From: Hofstenia miamia
Lineage: Eukaryota; Xenacoelomorpha; Acoela
DNA: 64,000 nt
NCBI GenBank assembly: GCA_004352715.1
Contig: SCFE01000012.1
Location: forward strand, 2,844,378 to 2,908,377
Reading direction: 5' to 3'
Made by a program: the position numbers and the translations under genes. Positions 33,831-45,199 of the stretch are shown in pieces (the stretch's first letter is position 1; every line of letters begins with the position of its first letter). The notes under the pieces were generated by a model. It was given only the letters and a program-made list of their open reading frames with translations, was not told where the DNA came from and searched no databases.

Positions 33831-34069
33831 AGTAATATAGGGCGCTAGAACTTTGATATTCGACCTTTTGACATTAGCGGGCTTGTCTGGCATGCCTATG
33901 ATGTAATTGTCTACTTTGGCCATCTGTCTATTTCTGACATCTTTGGAATATACTCTCTTTTGTTGTAGTATTTGTTCACAAACAAAACTAGTTTGCAATC
34001 TATTGACTAAAATGTAATTAATTTTTCTATGCACATAGAGGTCGAGGAATTTTAAAAATACCATGAGAT

Positions 34070-35380
34070 TAGTATTGCTTCAATCTATTGAACAAAATGT
34101 AACTACATGTATTTTGTATACACAATACATAAACAATTTTTAAATACCATTGAAATTCTGTATGCAAAAATTCACGTTTTTTCGAATTACATTTTTATTG
34201 CTAATTTCCCTTGACAAAAATCGTAATTTATATTTACAAGTAAAAACTTTTCAAATTAAAATAATACTGTTCATTTTTTTGGTAAAAGTCGTAATTAACA
34301 ATTACTTTCAAGAAAATATTTTTTAAAATTGAAAAAAAATAAATGTTTCACAGACAACATATGTCAATTGGTAATAATTTCAAGTAGAAATAATTCTTAA
34401 AATAAATATAATACATGTTTTCACAGACACATACTCTCACCATACAGAGAAAACGAACATTTATAAATAATAAATTTATTTACAAAGAAATTATGAGATG
34501 CACTAATAAATAATGATAAAGTTCATATAACAAATGTCATCTACAGTTCAATGAACAATGATTAATATTCGTTAAAACTTCATGTTGAGATGGGAATGTT
34601 GTAGGAAACATATGCAGTATATATTTGCATGTTATGAATTTTCATATGGTAGTATATAAATTTATTAATAATATGAAAGTCAAACAAGGTGATAGATTAC
34701 AGTATAAAACACATGAAAATTAAAAGTTTAAACAAAATCAATTAAAATAATGTTTATTAACAAACAAATGACGTTTCTATTTATGATAAAGTATATAATA
34801 AATTTAACATTGACAGTAAATTCGCAGCAATTCATTAACAAAAAAATTGATTATGTTTTAAAAAAGAAATATCTGTAAAGCTAACTAGAAATAATAGTGC
34901 AAAAAGCATTAAGAATCAAAATTTAATTTATAAAGAACCTCACCAAAAAGTTTGAATCTTTCAGCATTGTTCTTTCAGAAATGTGAAATTACATTATGCT
35001 GGCTGTGCACAAAGTTGCACTTTTCACAGAAAATGTTAAAATTACATAATTTCTTATACATACCCCATTGTTCAAATGTCAAAATGTATCCAATCTTAAA
35101 GATTTTTCTCTACCAAATATGAAATTTAAATCACAATTAAATAAAACATTTTCATATGATACTAGAATTTTTTCAATATACAAAAAAAATTTGTTCACAA
35201 GTTGGAAAAATCTCAATTATTATCACAACATGTTTTGTTAATTTATAAACCTATGTAAATGAAAAATTCTACAAACCTAAAATGTTAATAAGTTAAAATG
35301 ATTTGTTAATCACAATCTCAGGTACAAATGAAATAGATACTTTTCATGCCAGAGTAATGTCCAAGAAGAGAGGTTTGTAA
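34070..35380. other. Non-coding, nothing recognised
   Basis: Very AT-rich, with no open frame and no clear repeat partner. Confidence 0.5.
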
Positions 35381-35385
35381 ACTTG

Positions 35386-36017
35386 TGAGCAAGGTGCTAC
35401 CCTATTTGTCTCATGTATTATTACCTAGCCCAATAAACATCTTAGTTGTTTTCTTATCTCTTAGCTCATGTATTAATAGCATGTAATTGCCATATGCATT
35501 CATGCTAGCCAACAGCATAATATCATCACAGTGTAATCAGTTATAAGTGTCTGTTGATGTTGAATTCAAATGAAAGGTTTCTACATGTAACAGTAGCCAT
35601 AATTTAATGTGGTCCATGATTTGGGCTGCTACTGTCTGAGAACTAGATTGTCATCCGCAGCATAGAATAGTGACTCCCAAATTGTTGCAGGGTACTTAAG
35701 CAATTATCATAACAATGTAATAAGAATAATAACAGTAAAGCAAAGCAAATGCAGATTTAGTGAGATAACATCAATTGCCCTTCCTTTACATGGTTTCTTG
35801 TATTTATACAAAATCATAATTATTACCTGTCTTTGTTTACTATGCAAATATCACATTTTCCCTTGCAAATAAAATTGATCAACAATTACATGTTAGCACC
35901 AATCAAGGGGCCAATACCTTAGCTTTGTGATTTAGGCTTAAAAATAAAAATATGTCATACTGTTATCACTGAAAATTACAAAAATTAAATGTGCACAGTT
36001 CCCTGAGAGACTCTACA
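35386..36017 (-). mobile_element. Gypsy 3' LTR-like block
   Basis: On the minus strand it starts 'TGTAGAGTCTCTCAGG' and ends near 'GTAGCACCTTGC'. It is a diverged direct repeat of 38770-39513, which starts 'TGTAGGGTCACTCAGG' and ends 'ACACCTTGGCA'. The internal region between them holds gypsy pol on the same strand, so this is the 3' LTR of that element. Several indels make it about 110 bp shorter. Confidence 0.6.
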
Positions 36018-36379
36018 TTAATCTGTATTACATCTAAGTAGTTAATATTCCATTTATACTTCCTAAAGTATGTATTTGCTTCCATATTAATGAGTATCTC
36101 TGTGTGGTTTACTTGTTACTTATCTCCTTCAGGTTTCCATCTTGTTATTGTTTTTGTATTATTTCATTCTCTGTGATTTCCTCTTAGATGACTTTTGTTT
36201 GTATTGGGTGTCCCTTTCTGTCTGCATTGAATTTTGGTAATTCTCCATACACTTTATGTGAAAGGAAGTCAACATTTATTTTCTCTCCATCCTCTTTTGG
36301 GGCATTTCTTTGGTATTCTATCAGAGCTGTAAAAATCTGCATTTGTGTGTGGTTTCCCTTTCCTGTGTTCTACCATGAA

Positions 36380-37660
36380 TTTGTATTCACTCAGAAATTC
36401 TCTCCATCATGACACAATGGACAATTTGTGGCTTGTAAATATTTTCAAAAATGATAGACTGGCATTGCCTGTTCACACTTGAAATTCTTTTTCAATTAAG
36501 ACTTGCCAGAATTTTTTGATACTTTTTATTAATGCTAGCATCTCCAGTTTGGACAATCCATAGTTTTTCTCTGATTCTTGTAGTTTTCTAATAAACTATT
36601 GGATGGAGTCCTCCATGCCATACTTTATTTGTCCCATCCAAGTGACTATTGCCATTTTGCTCACATCACATTTGAGTAAAAAAGGCTTGGAGTAATCTGG
36701 AGTTTTGAGTAATAAGGTTTTAACTAATTTCTTTTTAATCACATCCAGTTCCTTCTGTTCCTCTCATGTCCATAGAAGGGATGTTTTTCCTTAGTAAGTT
36801 TGTCATCTTTACAGATTTTTCAGTGATCTTAGGTATGAATGTCCCTCCTGTTTTCTGGTTTTAATTTCTTTAACATCTCTCTTTTTCATTTTCATTATCC
36901 CATGATCAATCTCTCTCCCCAGAAACACTATTTTTGTTTTCAGAATTTCACACTTATTTCTGTTTATACATAGTCTGGTGTTGCAAAGCATCATGATCAT
37001 CTTGTCTAATTTCTCCAATAGTTCTTCAACTGTTTTGCTAGTCATAAAGATGTCATCTATATAAGTGGATAGACCATCATCTATGATGTGTTTGCAATTT
37101 TTTAGTACTTTAGTGATGTGTTGCTGGAAAAATGTTGGGGTTGTGCATAAGTCAAATGCCTTATATAACTATTTTGTATAATCTGTATGGTGTGATGAAT
37201 GTAGTTTTTTCTATATCTGTTTGTTCCATAAGCACCTGCCAATATGCCTTACAGAGATCTATTGCTGTGAAGAATTTGTTCTGTGATGCATCATAGAGTG
37301 CATATTCTATTGCAGTAGTGGATATAAATAATTTTGTTTGTTCTTTTGTAAAATTTTGGGAAGTCAATGCACAATTGATGTTTCTTTTTCTTGTAAGAGA
37401 AATACTGTTGGTGCAGTGTACAGACTTTCACTGGGTCAAATGATACCATTATCAAGCAGCTCTCATAATATTTTGTTGTATTCCTCTTTCATGTGTTCCA
37501 GCACTTGCTGTACTGGCAGTCTTATTTTTGTGTCTATTGGCATTGCTATCCAGTGGGTCACTTCCAGAGCTTTAAGCACACTGATCTCTCTGAATTTGAT
37601 TTTCCAAAGCACATTTATTCAGGAAAGTCTTAAATTGATCTCTCTGGTGTTGCATTAGTT
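36380..37660 (-). pseudogene. Ty3/gypsy pol remnant (reverse transcriptase, RNase H start)
   Basis: Read right to left on the minus strand. At 37400-37500, 'EEYNKIL' then 'ELLDNGII' forms the RT N-terminus, with TGA stops. At 37161-37300, 'FTAIDLCKAYWQVLMEQTD' and 'KTTFITPYRLYK' follow. Then 'FFQQHITKVLKNCKH', and the catalytic YIDD at 37052-37063. 'CEILKTKIVFLGREI' at 36895-36960 is the RT thumb. Around 36545-36740, 'KPFLLKCDVSK' and 'ESEKNYGLSKLEMLALIK' belong to RNase H. Frames shift and in-frame stops are frequent. No integrase was seen to the left before the LTR. The element is dead. Confidence 0.8.
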
Positions 37661-37699
37661 GTTGGTAACCAAAATTTATTGTGGGAGCTTTTCTCATTG

Positions 37700-38760
37700 A
37701 TTTTCATTCACTATTGTGATTGCCTTTATGCTATTGATGGTGTAGTTTCTCTTGATCTGCATTGCTGTTCCCAAAATCATCACTGCATCTTGCTTAAGGT
37801 TTACAATTCTATTCATACAGTCATTGATCATCACCTTGCCAATTCCATCATTTATCACATATGCTCTTTGGTATCATTATTCTCTTCATGTTTACTATAA
37901 ATTGATCACATATCATTTTGTGGCATTGTTGAAATCAGAGAGCAGTCACTATCTTCCAAGGGATTTGTGTCAAAGCTTGGATTTACCAAAGCTACAGTTT
38001 AAAAATTTACTCCTCCTACAATAGTAACCCTTCCTAATTATAGTAAAAAGTAAACATGGAAGGGAAGAGTAGCCACAATCAGTTGATGTGAAACAGATAA
38101 CCTGGTGAAGGAGTTGCATATGACTAGAGGCCTAATAATGAAATGGAAAATAGAAGCCCTACCTGCTAAGTAAAAACCTAAGCTCAGTATTTTTCTTATC
38201 TTGTGCAATTTAGGTGGTAGCAATAATAACAATTATTTAACAAATGAAATGTATAACAAATATAAACACTTGACCATATACCTAGCCCTAAGTTAAGGGT
38301 GGTGATAGAGCTGGTATGCCACATCTAGGCTACCTTTAACAGCACAGAAGTTGTTTAGAAAAGCATAATTTAGATTAATGCAAAGTCAAAATAAAATGGA
38401 AACAAGTTTATTGAAAATTGGGCATAATGAACAATTCATACTAATATATACAAACAAAACTGGTAAAGGAATTAAACAATAGCATGCTGTTGCTAACATG
38501 GGTAAATAGAACAGGTTCTGTACAATAACCTTTTGAACTATAATGTAGAATCACGGGTGTGCTCAGCCTGAGAAACTCAAGAGTAAAAATTGAAGGTTGC
38601 AGAGAGTTACCATTGCAGAGAGCAACCCACATTCTAGCAAAAGAACATGCATTGGTGGTTCACTGATTTCAGTAGAGAAAAACAGAAACTATCACAAAGA
38701 ATATATTTCCAGCAGTGACCAATTCACATAGCATCACGCTGAAGCCATCTCCATGAAGCC
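37700..38760. other. Internal region of the gypsy remnant, unassigned
   Basis: Between pol and the 5' LTR-like block. A protease or gag domain is expected here, but I could read none with confidence. Many short frames on both strands are probably noise. Confidence 0.35.
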
Positions 38761-38769
38761 ATCCTCACT

Positions 38770-39513
38770 TGCCAAGGTGTTATTTGTGTGTCTCAAGTAT
38801 TAAGTTCTAGCTCAATAAACAATTTAGCTCAGAGTTCTATTATCTCAGCTCATGTATATAAATAATGAAACAAAAGGCACATAATTACTGTGCATTCACA
38901 TTTGCCAATGCCATAGTATATTTGCAGTGTGCTGTTGTTAAGTGCATGTACGAAGTGAAATGATCAAATAAAAAGTTCTTATTCCCTATACTTATACATA
39001 CCCATAACCTAGAGTGACCACGATTTGGGCTGTCACCATTAACGAGCTATTTGTTGCCCCAGGCCCAGTGAAGTTTCCTCCTAAATTGTCGCCGGATCTT
39101 AAGCAGAAATTATCAAACTAAAATCCATGACAAAATCTAAAAGGGGTTAGAATATAAATAAATTGAAGAAGATCAAACATGATTGGAGTAAGACAAATTA
39201 TATTGTGTCTCTACTACAAGTTGCTCAAGTATTTATTCCAAGTGGCATAAATTATTACCTGCTTAATGTTTACAACTTGCACATGAGTTCCCTTGCAAAA
39301 TTAAACAAGCAATTACATGTAGGTTTAGATTGAGGGGACAAATAATAAATTGATTGAATAACTGCATTTGAAAAATAGACAAATTGATTTAAAAGAAATT
39401 GATACAAATTGATAGCAACAAAATCATGACATTACAGTGATATAACTCTAATTTCTGATTGCCTGAATAATTAAAAGAATAAAATCGAAAAAGGGCACCT
39501 GAGTGACCCTACA
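38770..39513 (-). mobile_element. Gypsy LTR-like block, shared between two element parts
   Basis: 744 bp beginning TG and ending CA on the minus strand. Just upstream on that strand is 'AATGGGGCA', a plausible polypurine tract, itself preceded by gag-like coding sequence. So it behaves as a 3' LTR for the gag part to the right and as a 5' LTR for the pol part to the left. That suggests recombination between two insertions. Confidence 0.6.
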
Positions 39514-39534
39514 TGCCCCATTGCTGGTTAAATT

Positions 39535-39830
39535 TGCGGTAGGAGTTGGACTGTAGGACTTGACAAGAGTTTCTGCATTTCCTCCACCATCTTGACTGCC
39601 AAAGCATCATCTCAGGATGAGACATCGGTGTATCTGGGCTGCCTAGTGATTTGCATCAGTGTCTCTCTTTGAATAACTGCTTCATTCCGCAAGCCGAAAA
39701 ACTTGATATCTGGTAGACAGGAGCTAATCAGGCAGTTCCATCATAAGTTGTTGAGTCTCTGTGTAAAAGTATCATAGAAACATTCATAAAGTTGAAGGCC
39801 CTTCAGTGCAATCATAAGTGTCATACTTAG
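39535..39830 (-). pseudogene. Gag-like remnant of a gypsy element
   Basis: The minus strand reads 'DTFTQRLNNL', a stop, 'LISSCLPDIKFFGLRNEAV', then 'DDALAVKMVEEMQKLL'. This follows the late capsid pattern of Ty3/gypsy gag ('F..rL..L...L.d.fi.Gi.d..lr..ll', then 'al..a..ee'). Two or more stops are present. There is no protease after it; the LTR-like block follows instead. Confidence 0.5.
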
Positions 39831-39864
39831 GATGCGTCGGATGTCACCTAATTCTATATATAAG

Positions 39865-40236
39865 GATCCTCGATTATATCACGCCAATTTCTAATCAGGT
39901 TGAGAGACTGTTCAGCAAAGCTGGTTATGCTCTATCTGATTTTCAAAATCGTTTATTACCCCTCGACTTAGAGATCCAATAATTCTTTACCCTACCAAGC
40001 ACATGTGGAGTAAAATGACTTGAGGAAATAATCTCAAATTACAATAATAGTTAATATTTTCTATTTTGAAAATCTTTCAATTGATATATTGTATTTTGAA
40101 CAAAATTTTAATCAGAAGTAGATTAATCTACGATTAATCGCGATTATTAATCTCCTGGCAGCAGTGAATACGGTTTAATCTATCGCCAAAATTTATTTTC
40201 ATATCATTAATCACGATTAAAATCTAAAGATCCCTG
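39865..40236 (+). mobile_element. hAT transposase 3' end with terminal sequence
   Basis: The plus strand reads 'ITPISNQVERLFSKAGY' and then 'ALSDFQNRLLPLDLEIQ' to a stop at about 39978. This is the hAT dimerisation region (P.tS...ErlFS.aG, then R..L.p). Downstream lie 'attaatcgcgattattaat' and 'attaatcacgatt' motifs, typical subterminal repeats. The sequence 'gatccctg' at 40229-40236 gives the inverted end CAGGGATC. The 5' part is missing; a left end was not found. V replaces S before the ERxFS core. Confidence 0.7.
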
Positions 40237-40284
40237 GAAATGGGTAAACACTTTGGTGAACTTGTAGAAGAGCAACACGAAGAG

Positions 40285-41016
40285 CACGCATAACACGCGG
40301 ACTAAATAAACACTAATTTAGGGTCAAAAACGATAGGAAATACAATAAAATACTCAAAAAGTTTAAAATATAATCGATATAGACCGATATCTTGTCATAA
40401 TTCAGCATATTTGTACCACGCGGTAACAACGCGGGATATATTTAAGCAATATAGCATATAAAACCATGAAGTTATATAAAAATAATTATCCTTAACTAAA
40501 AAATAACAAAATATAATCGTATAATTAAGCAAATCTATAAACTTTTAATTTAAATCAAGTCATTATCTTAAGTGAAATATCTTCATTATTTGGAATAACA
40601 ATTGTCCTTTTTGCTCTTTTACAAGCAAAATACATATGAATTCAATTGATCACAATTTTTGAAGAAAAATTTGTATAATACAGTTCAGGGTTTTCAAATC
40701 AAGTTCGAGTTTTTACATTACGAGTTCGAGTATTTTCTTAAACAAAATTCTGAGTTCGATCGAGTTTTCTTCTATTTCCGAGTTTGTTTGGTAAAAACAT
40801 TTATTGTTATTATTAAATGACTTCGTGGTTTTATTTGCTATATTCCTAAAATATATACAGTGTGCTATCACATGTTACTGCGTGCTACAAATATGCTGAA
40901 TTATGACAAGGTATTGGTGTATATCGAATATATTTTAAACTTTTTAAGTATTTTAATGTGTTTCCTATCGTTTTTTACCCTAAATTATTGTTTATTTAGT
41001 CCGCGTGTTACGCGCA
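40285..41016. repeat. Foldback element with about 150-bp inverted arms
   Basis: The left arm (about 40285-40432) and right arm (about 40868-41016) are reverse complements at roughly 85-90% by eye. They share 'tacaaatatgctgaattatg', 'attttaaactttttnagtat' and 'tttagtccgcgtgtta'. The loop of about 430 bp contains 'gagttcgagt' repeats. No transposase is present. Confidence 0.7.
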
Positions 41017-41060
41017 ATTCAACATTGAGGGGCAAAATTTGCTAAGCTTAAATGCCTATA

Positions 41061-41494
41061 TATTTTTTTAATTACTTGAATTTTAGGCCAGCTTAACGAT
41101 TTGATATTTTTATCACTTTTAAATGAACATCAGTAATAAAGGATATCACCTGTGATGAAATTGGAATGACAAATTCGTAACTTCAAAACTGTTTGGAAAA
41201 TTTTATTTTTAAATTTCTTTTCAGAAAAATTAAAGCTGTTAATGGAAGGTTCCATACTTGAATCTGGATGAAGCGCTACCGAAAAGAAAATGTTTTGTTT
41301 ATAAGTGTTCATTTCACATAAGACAGAGGCTTGATGGTTTCTTAAGTTATCAATAAATTTTCAAAGAATAAGAGCGGTAAAACTAGAACTTACTTAAGGA
41401 AATAACCTAAGGAGACCAGTGAATACCCAATCAGTAGATGGTTTTGTCATTGAGTGTATAAAAGACCCATAAACCTAGAAGAAAGAGACAGAAG
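41061..41494. repeat. 434-bp duplicate joined by a single N, copy 1
   Basis: Followed by one N at 41495 and then the same 434 bp at 41496-41929. No differences were seen by eye. An unmerged contig overlap is the simplest reading. Confidence 0.88.
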
Positions 41495-41495
41495 N

Positions 41496-41929
41496 TATTT
41501 TTTTAATTACTTGAATTTTAGGCCAGCTTAACGATTTGATATTTTTATCACTTTTAAATGAACATCAGTAATAAAGGATATCACCTGTGATGAAATTGGA
41601 ATGACAAATTCGTAACTTCAAAACTGTTTGGAAAATTTTATTTTTAAATTTCTTTTCAGAAAAATTAAAGCTGTTAATGGAAGGTTCCATACTTGAATCT
41701 GGATGAAGCGCTACCGAAAAGAAAATGTTTTGTTTATAAGTGTTCATTTCACATAAGACAGAGGCTTGATGGTTTCTTAAGTTATCAATAAATTTTCAAA
41801 GAATAAGAGCGGTAAAACTAGAACTTACTTAAGGAAATAACCTAAGGAGACCAGTGAATACCCAATCAGTAGATGGTTTTGTCATTGAGTGTATAAAAGA
41901 CCCATAAACCTAGAAGAAAGAGACAGAAG
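41496..41929. repeat. 434-bp duplicate, copy 2
   Basis: Counterpart of 41061-41494. Each copy holds the same 60-codon minus-strand frame, unrecognised. Near its right end is the TATA box at 41893. Confidence 0.88.
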
Positions 41930-42060
41930 AGAGTAAACCCTACAGATTTTCAAACAACTATCTCATGTCAAAGATAGTTCATGTTGTTTGAAAAGAGAAG
42001 AGTTTCGTTTGGAATAAATCCTAACTCAAACAAAATTTGATTTTCGTTCCTACATTGCAG
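41893..42060 (+). promoter_or_regulatory. Candidate TATA promoter, possibly LTR-derived
   Basis: 'gtataaaagaccc' is a strong TATA box. About 125 bp downstream is 'ggaataaatcc', a polyadenylation-type signal, and then 'ttcctacattgcag'. TATA and AATAAA this close together in the same orientation suggest a solo LTR (U3-R) rather than a host gene. The 74-codon frame at 42473-42694 downstream is unrecognised. Confidence 0.3.
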
Positions 42061-42064
42061 TTGG

Positions 42065-43480
42065 AAAGATTTCAGGTAAATATTTACACTTGGTTTTTAA
42101 TTCTTCCAGTTATTTTGGCTATAGACGTTTATCTGTATTTGTACAAACATATTCTTGGTGTTAAAATAAATCAATCAGAGAAGCTTCTATTGTTGATCGT
42201 GATTAAATTTCTCTAACTTAAACAATATTTTAAATTTTCATTTGCAATGCTTAACTTTAGGGAAAAAGTTATTCATCAAACGTTAACAAGTAATACTTTC
42301 TATTGCAAGGATAAATAAAGTTCATTACAGAAAATAAGGGAAAACTGTAGGGAATTCTCCTAAACAAAGCTACTTCAGAGTTTCATTTTATTGAGAGTTA
42401 ACATCTAACAACTTTCCATAAAAGCATTCTGCCGAAGTAAAGCTTTGAGGTATTACATAAAACTAGGGAAAATTGATTAGTGTGTCTTTGGTACGGATAG
42501 AATTTTCAGAGGAAAGAGTGCATTACAAAAATATTAGGGAAGTCCCTCTTAAGATAAAGAAACTTTCATTCTCAATTTTAGGAGGAGAGACAATTTCCCT
42601 ATTCACTCAGTTAAACAAAGCTTTGAAGTTTCATCAAAACTTGGTAACTTTTAATGACTATTCTTGTAAGGAAATTTTATACAAGGAAAACTAAAACTAA
42701 TAACAATGATCAAATTTAATTAAGTTAATCTAAACACAAATTCGCTAAAGTATTGTAACTCGGTTATAGGGGAAATACAGAATAAGAGAGAATGGCTCTG
42801 AAGTATTAAAGCATTGTCCTCGAAAGAATTGCTGTTGTCAGAAACCTTGAAAGTTGATTTATAAGTAAGTTCATAAAATAATAGTCACACTCAACGTTTC
42901 AAAAGCTTAACAGTTACATATTAAAAATTCTTTCGTACGTGCAAAATACGTTGAATCTGACCATAGTTAGCGTAGGAATTTTTCACATATTGAAAATAAG
43001 TGACCAAGTAGTTTTAGTGGTCGAAGTAGAGAACATTAAGAAATCAGAGGATAGGTTATGTTAAATTTTAAACGTCTGTTTTCTTTAAATTGTATTTATA
43101 ATATATTTTTACAAGTTTGACCTGGTTCTTAATCCAGCAAGTCAGACATCTTGGTTGAAATTGGATTACATTTAGGGTGCTAAAATTATCAGTAAGATAA
43201 GTTTATTACTACGACGCAGTAAATTTCTGAGTTGTAATTTGATTCTAAAAATCCTATTTCACAAAACACCTTACGTTTTTATAAAATTTACAAAATCTAT
43301 ACTGTAATGATAATTATTTAAATTACTTGAATATATTAATATTTGAATAAACAAAATGTCAATCCTGCATTTCTTTAATATAAGAAATGAAAGGCATTGC
43401 TTTTCAAATACACAGATTATGTAGAGCATGCTATTAATTTTGAATAATCGAAAGTAGCAAAAGTGTTAATTTTGACAATT
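42065..43480. other. No recognised gene
   Basis: AT-rich. The only sizeable frame (42473-42694, plus strand) shows no family motif. Confidence 0.4.
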
Positions 43481-44940
43481 TCTATTGGCCGATGTGATGA
43501 TACCACATTTAATATATCGAGAAAAGGAACAATAGTTTCAGATGATATATACAGTTTATCAATAGCATCAATACTCAAAGAGCAATGGGGCTCTGAAATG
43601 TTTCATTTGAAATTTTTTTAATAAAAATTCCAAAATTGCACAGAAAAAAGGAGTAAAAAATCTGATTTTGATCATGTAAAATAGGTTTAGAGTTATTCCT
43701 TTAAACTCTGAAAACAGCTAAAAAATCTGAACAAGATTCAATTAGTGTTGCCTTTAAAATTTATAAATATATTGCGCAACATTTTTAACATTTACATGTA
43801 TTGAATTGTATTATTTTAATCAATTTCACTCAAAGAGATTGGTAATGACTTCTATTATATATTAAGCAATATAGAGCAGCTAGATAGTGTACAGCAAACA
43901 CCCATTTCTATGAAATAGAGCTGCACTGAATGAATTGTCCTTGAAAAGCACTTTAAGTTCGTAAAAATCTACTGATACATTGTTCGCAGTTTACAATAAA
44001 AGTATTAATCAAATCGGAAATCGACAAACATTGCCACATGGAGCTATTGTTGTGTAGGAGAATGATATGTTTTTTATGACTACAGCGTCAAAATTGAATT
44101 CACAGTAACCTTCCGAAGTTATTCTACTCCAACGTTAAAATTGCTTTGCTCTAGACAGGTCAATGACATAATTCCTTTGCTTACATAAAGCAAATATTGA
44201 AAAGCTAATAAAGTGTTATGTTTTTATCAATTTCATTTATCGCTCTAAAAATAGGGAAAATTAAAAAAATTCCAAAATTAAAAATCAGTTTATCATAGAG
44301 CTATTCAGCACGCATCGAATGATATTTAAACTGTGTTGATAGTATAAAAACTCATGGAGTTATAGGTATCCAAATTTAGTCTACTCTATAAATTATAATA
44401 ATCGAATCTTACGAATGTGTAAATTGAAAATTTGTTTTGGCCGATACTTTGCAACCAGTATAGATAAATTAAAAAAATAAAAAATAGTTTCACATGGAGC
44501 TAGTCAGCGGGCATAGTTTACTGTATAACCCTAGTGCATAACGTCAAAAGTCGCAGAGTAATAGTCCTCTGAAATGCATCAGTTGTAATTGTTAAGCAGA
44601 AATTCAAAAGTTGTAATAAACTAAAGTGTTGATATCATAAAGGGAATAATAACTAAAAATATAATATTAACAATGTAATATAGAACTAAAGGAGCTCTAA
44701 AGAATGCTGAAAAGAGCTAAGGAGTTGAGCAAGAATTGACAGAGTACTGGCTGTCCTAAAGCAGTGCAAATCTGCGGGTGTATAGCATATTTTGAACTCA
44801 TTTGTCAAAAGATCGAAACTGAGTGAAATCAAATGAACAACTGCAAGTTCACCAGAAGAGGTCCGGCAATCATATTTCGTTTTGTAATATAGAAATATCG
44901 AATTGGAATCATCTCTACAAAGCAATAATTTTTTAAAATT
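43480..44940 (+). repeat. Highly degenerate tandem repeat, period about 220-240 bp
   Basis: Recurrent landmarks in the same order are '(c)atggagcta(t/g)t', 'gcgtcaaaa', 'ctctgaaatg(t/c)' and 'aaaaattccaaaatt', seen near 43590, 43910, 44040, 44290, 44490 and 44690. Units are heavily diverged. A self-comparison is needed to fix the period. Confidence 0.4.
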
Positions 44941-45199
44941 CTAAAGAATTTTTGAAAAGTTCTTTTATAAATTTAACCTCATTTGCCAAAACATTGACTG
45001 GGTCAATTTCGAATTTTAATAGCTAAATACATGCAGTAAAGCGTAATTTACTCATAATTGTTTCGTAACGCAAACAAATTCCAATATTAAAAGTGCTATA
45101 GCTCTAAATAATAATTTTTCCTTTGTTTTTTACATACTCATTCAATATTTTATGACGCCATATAGCGAATTTTGAAAATAAAAATTTCGTCTAATGATC

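Noticed and set aside
37338-38024. Plus-strand frames over 37338-38024
   Set aside because: Complementary to gypsy pol and its decayed interior; no motif on the plus strand.
44686-44925. 79-codon minus-strand frame
   Set aside because: Lies in the degenerate repeat array; no motif, probably chance.
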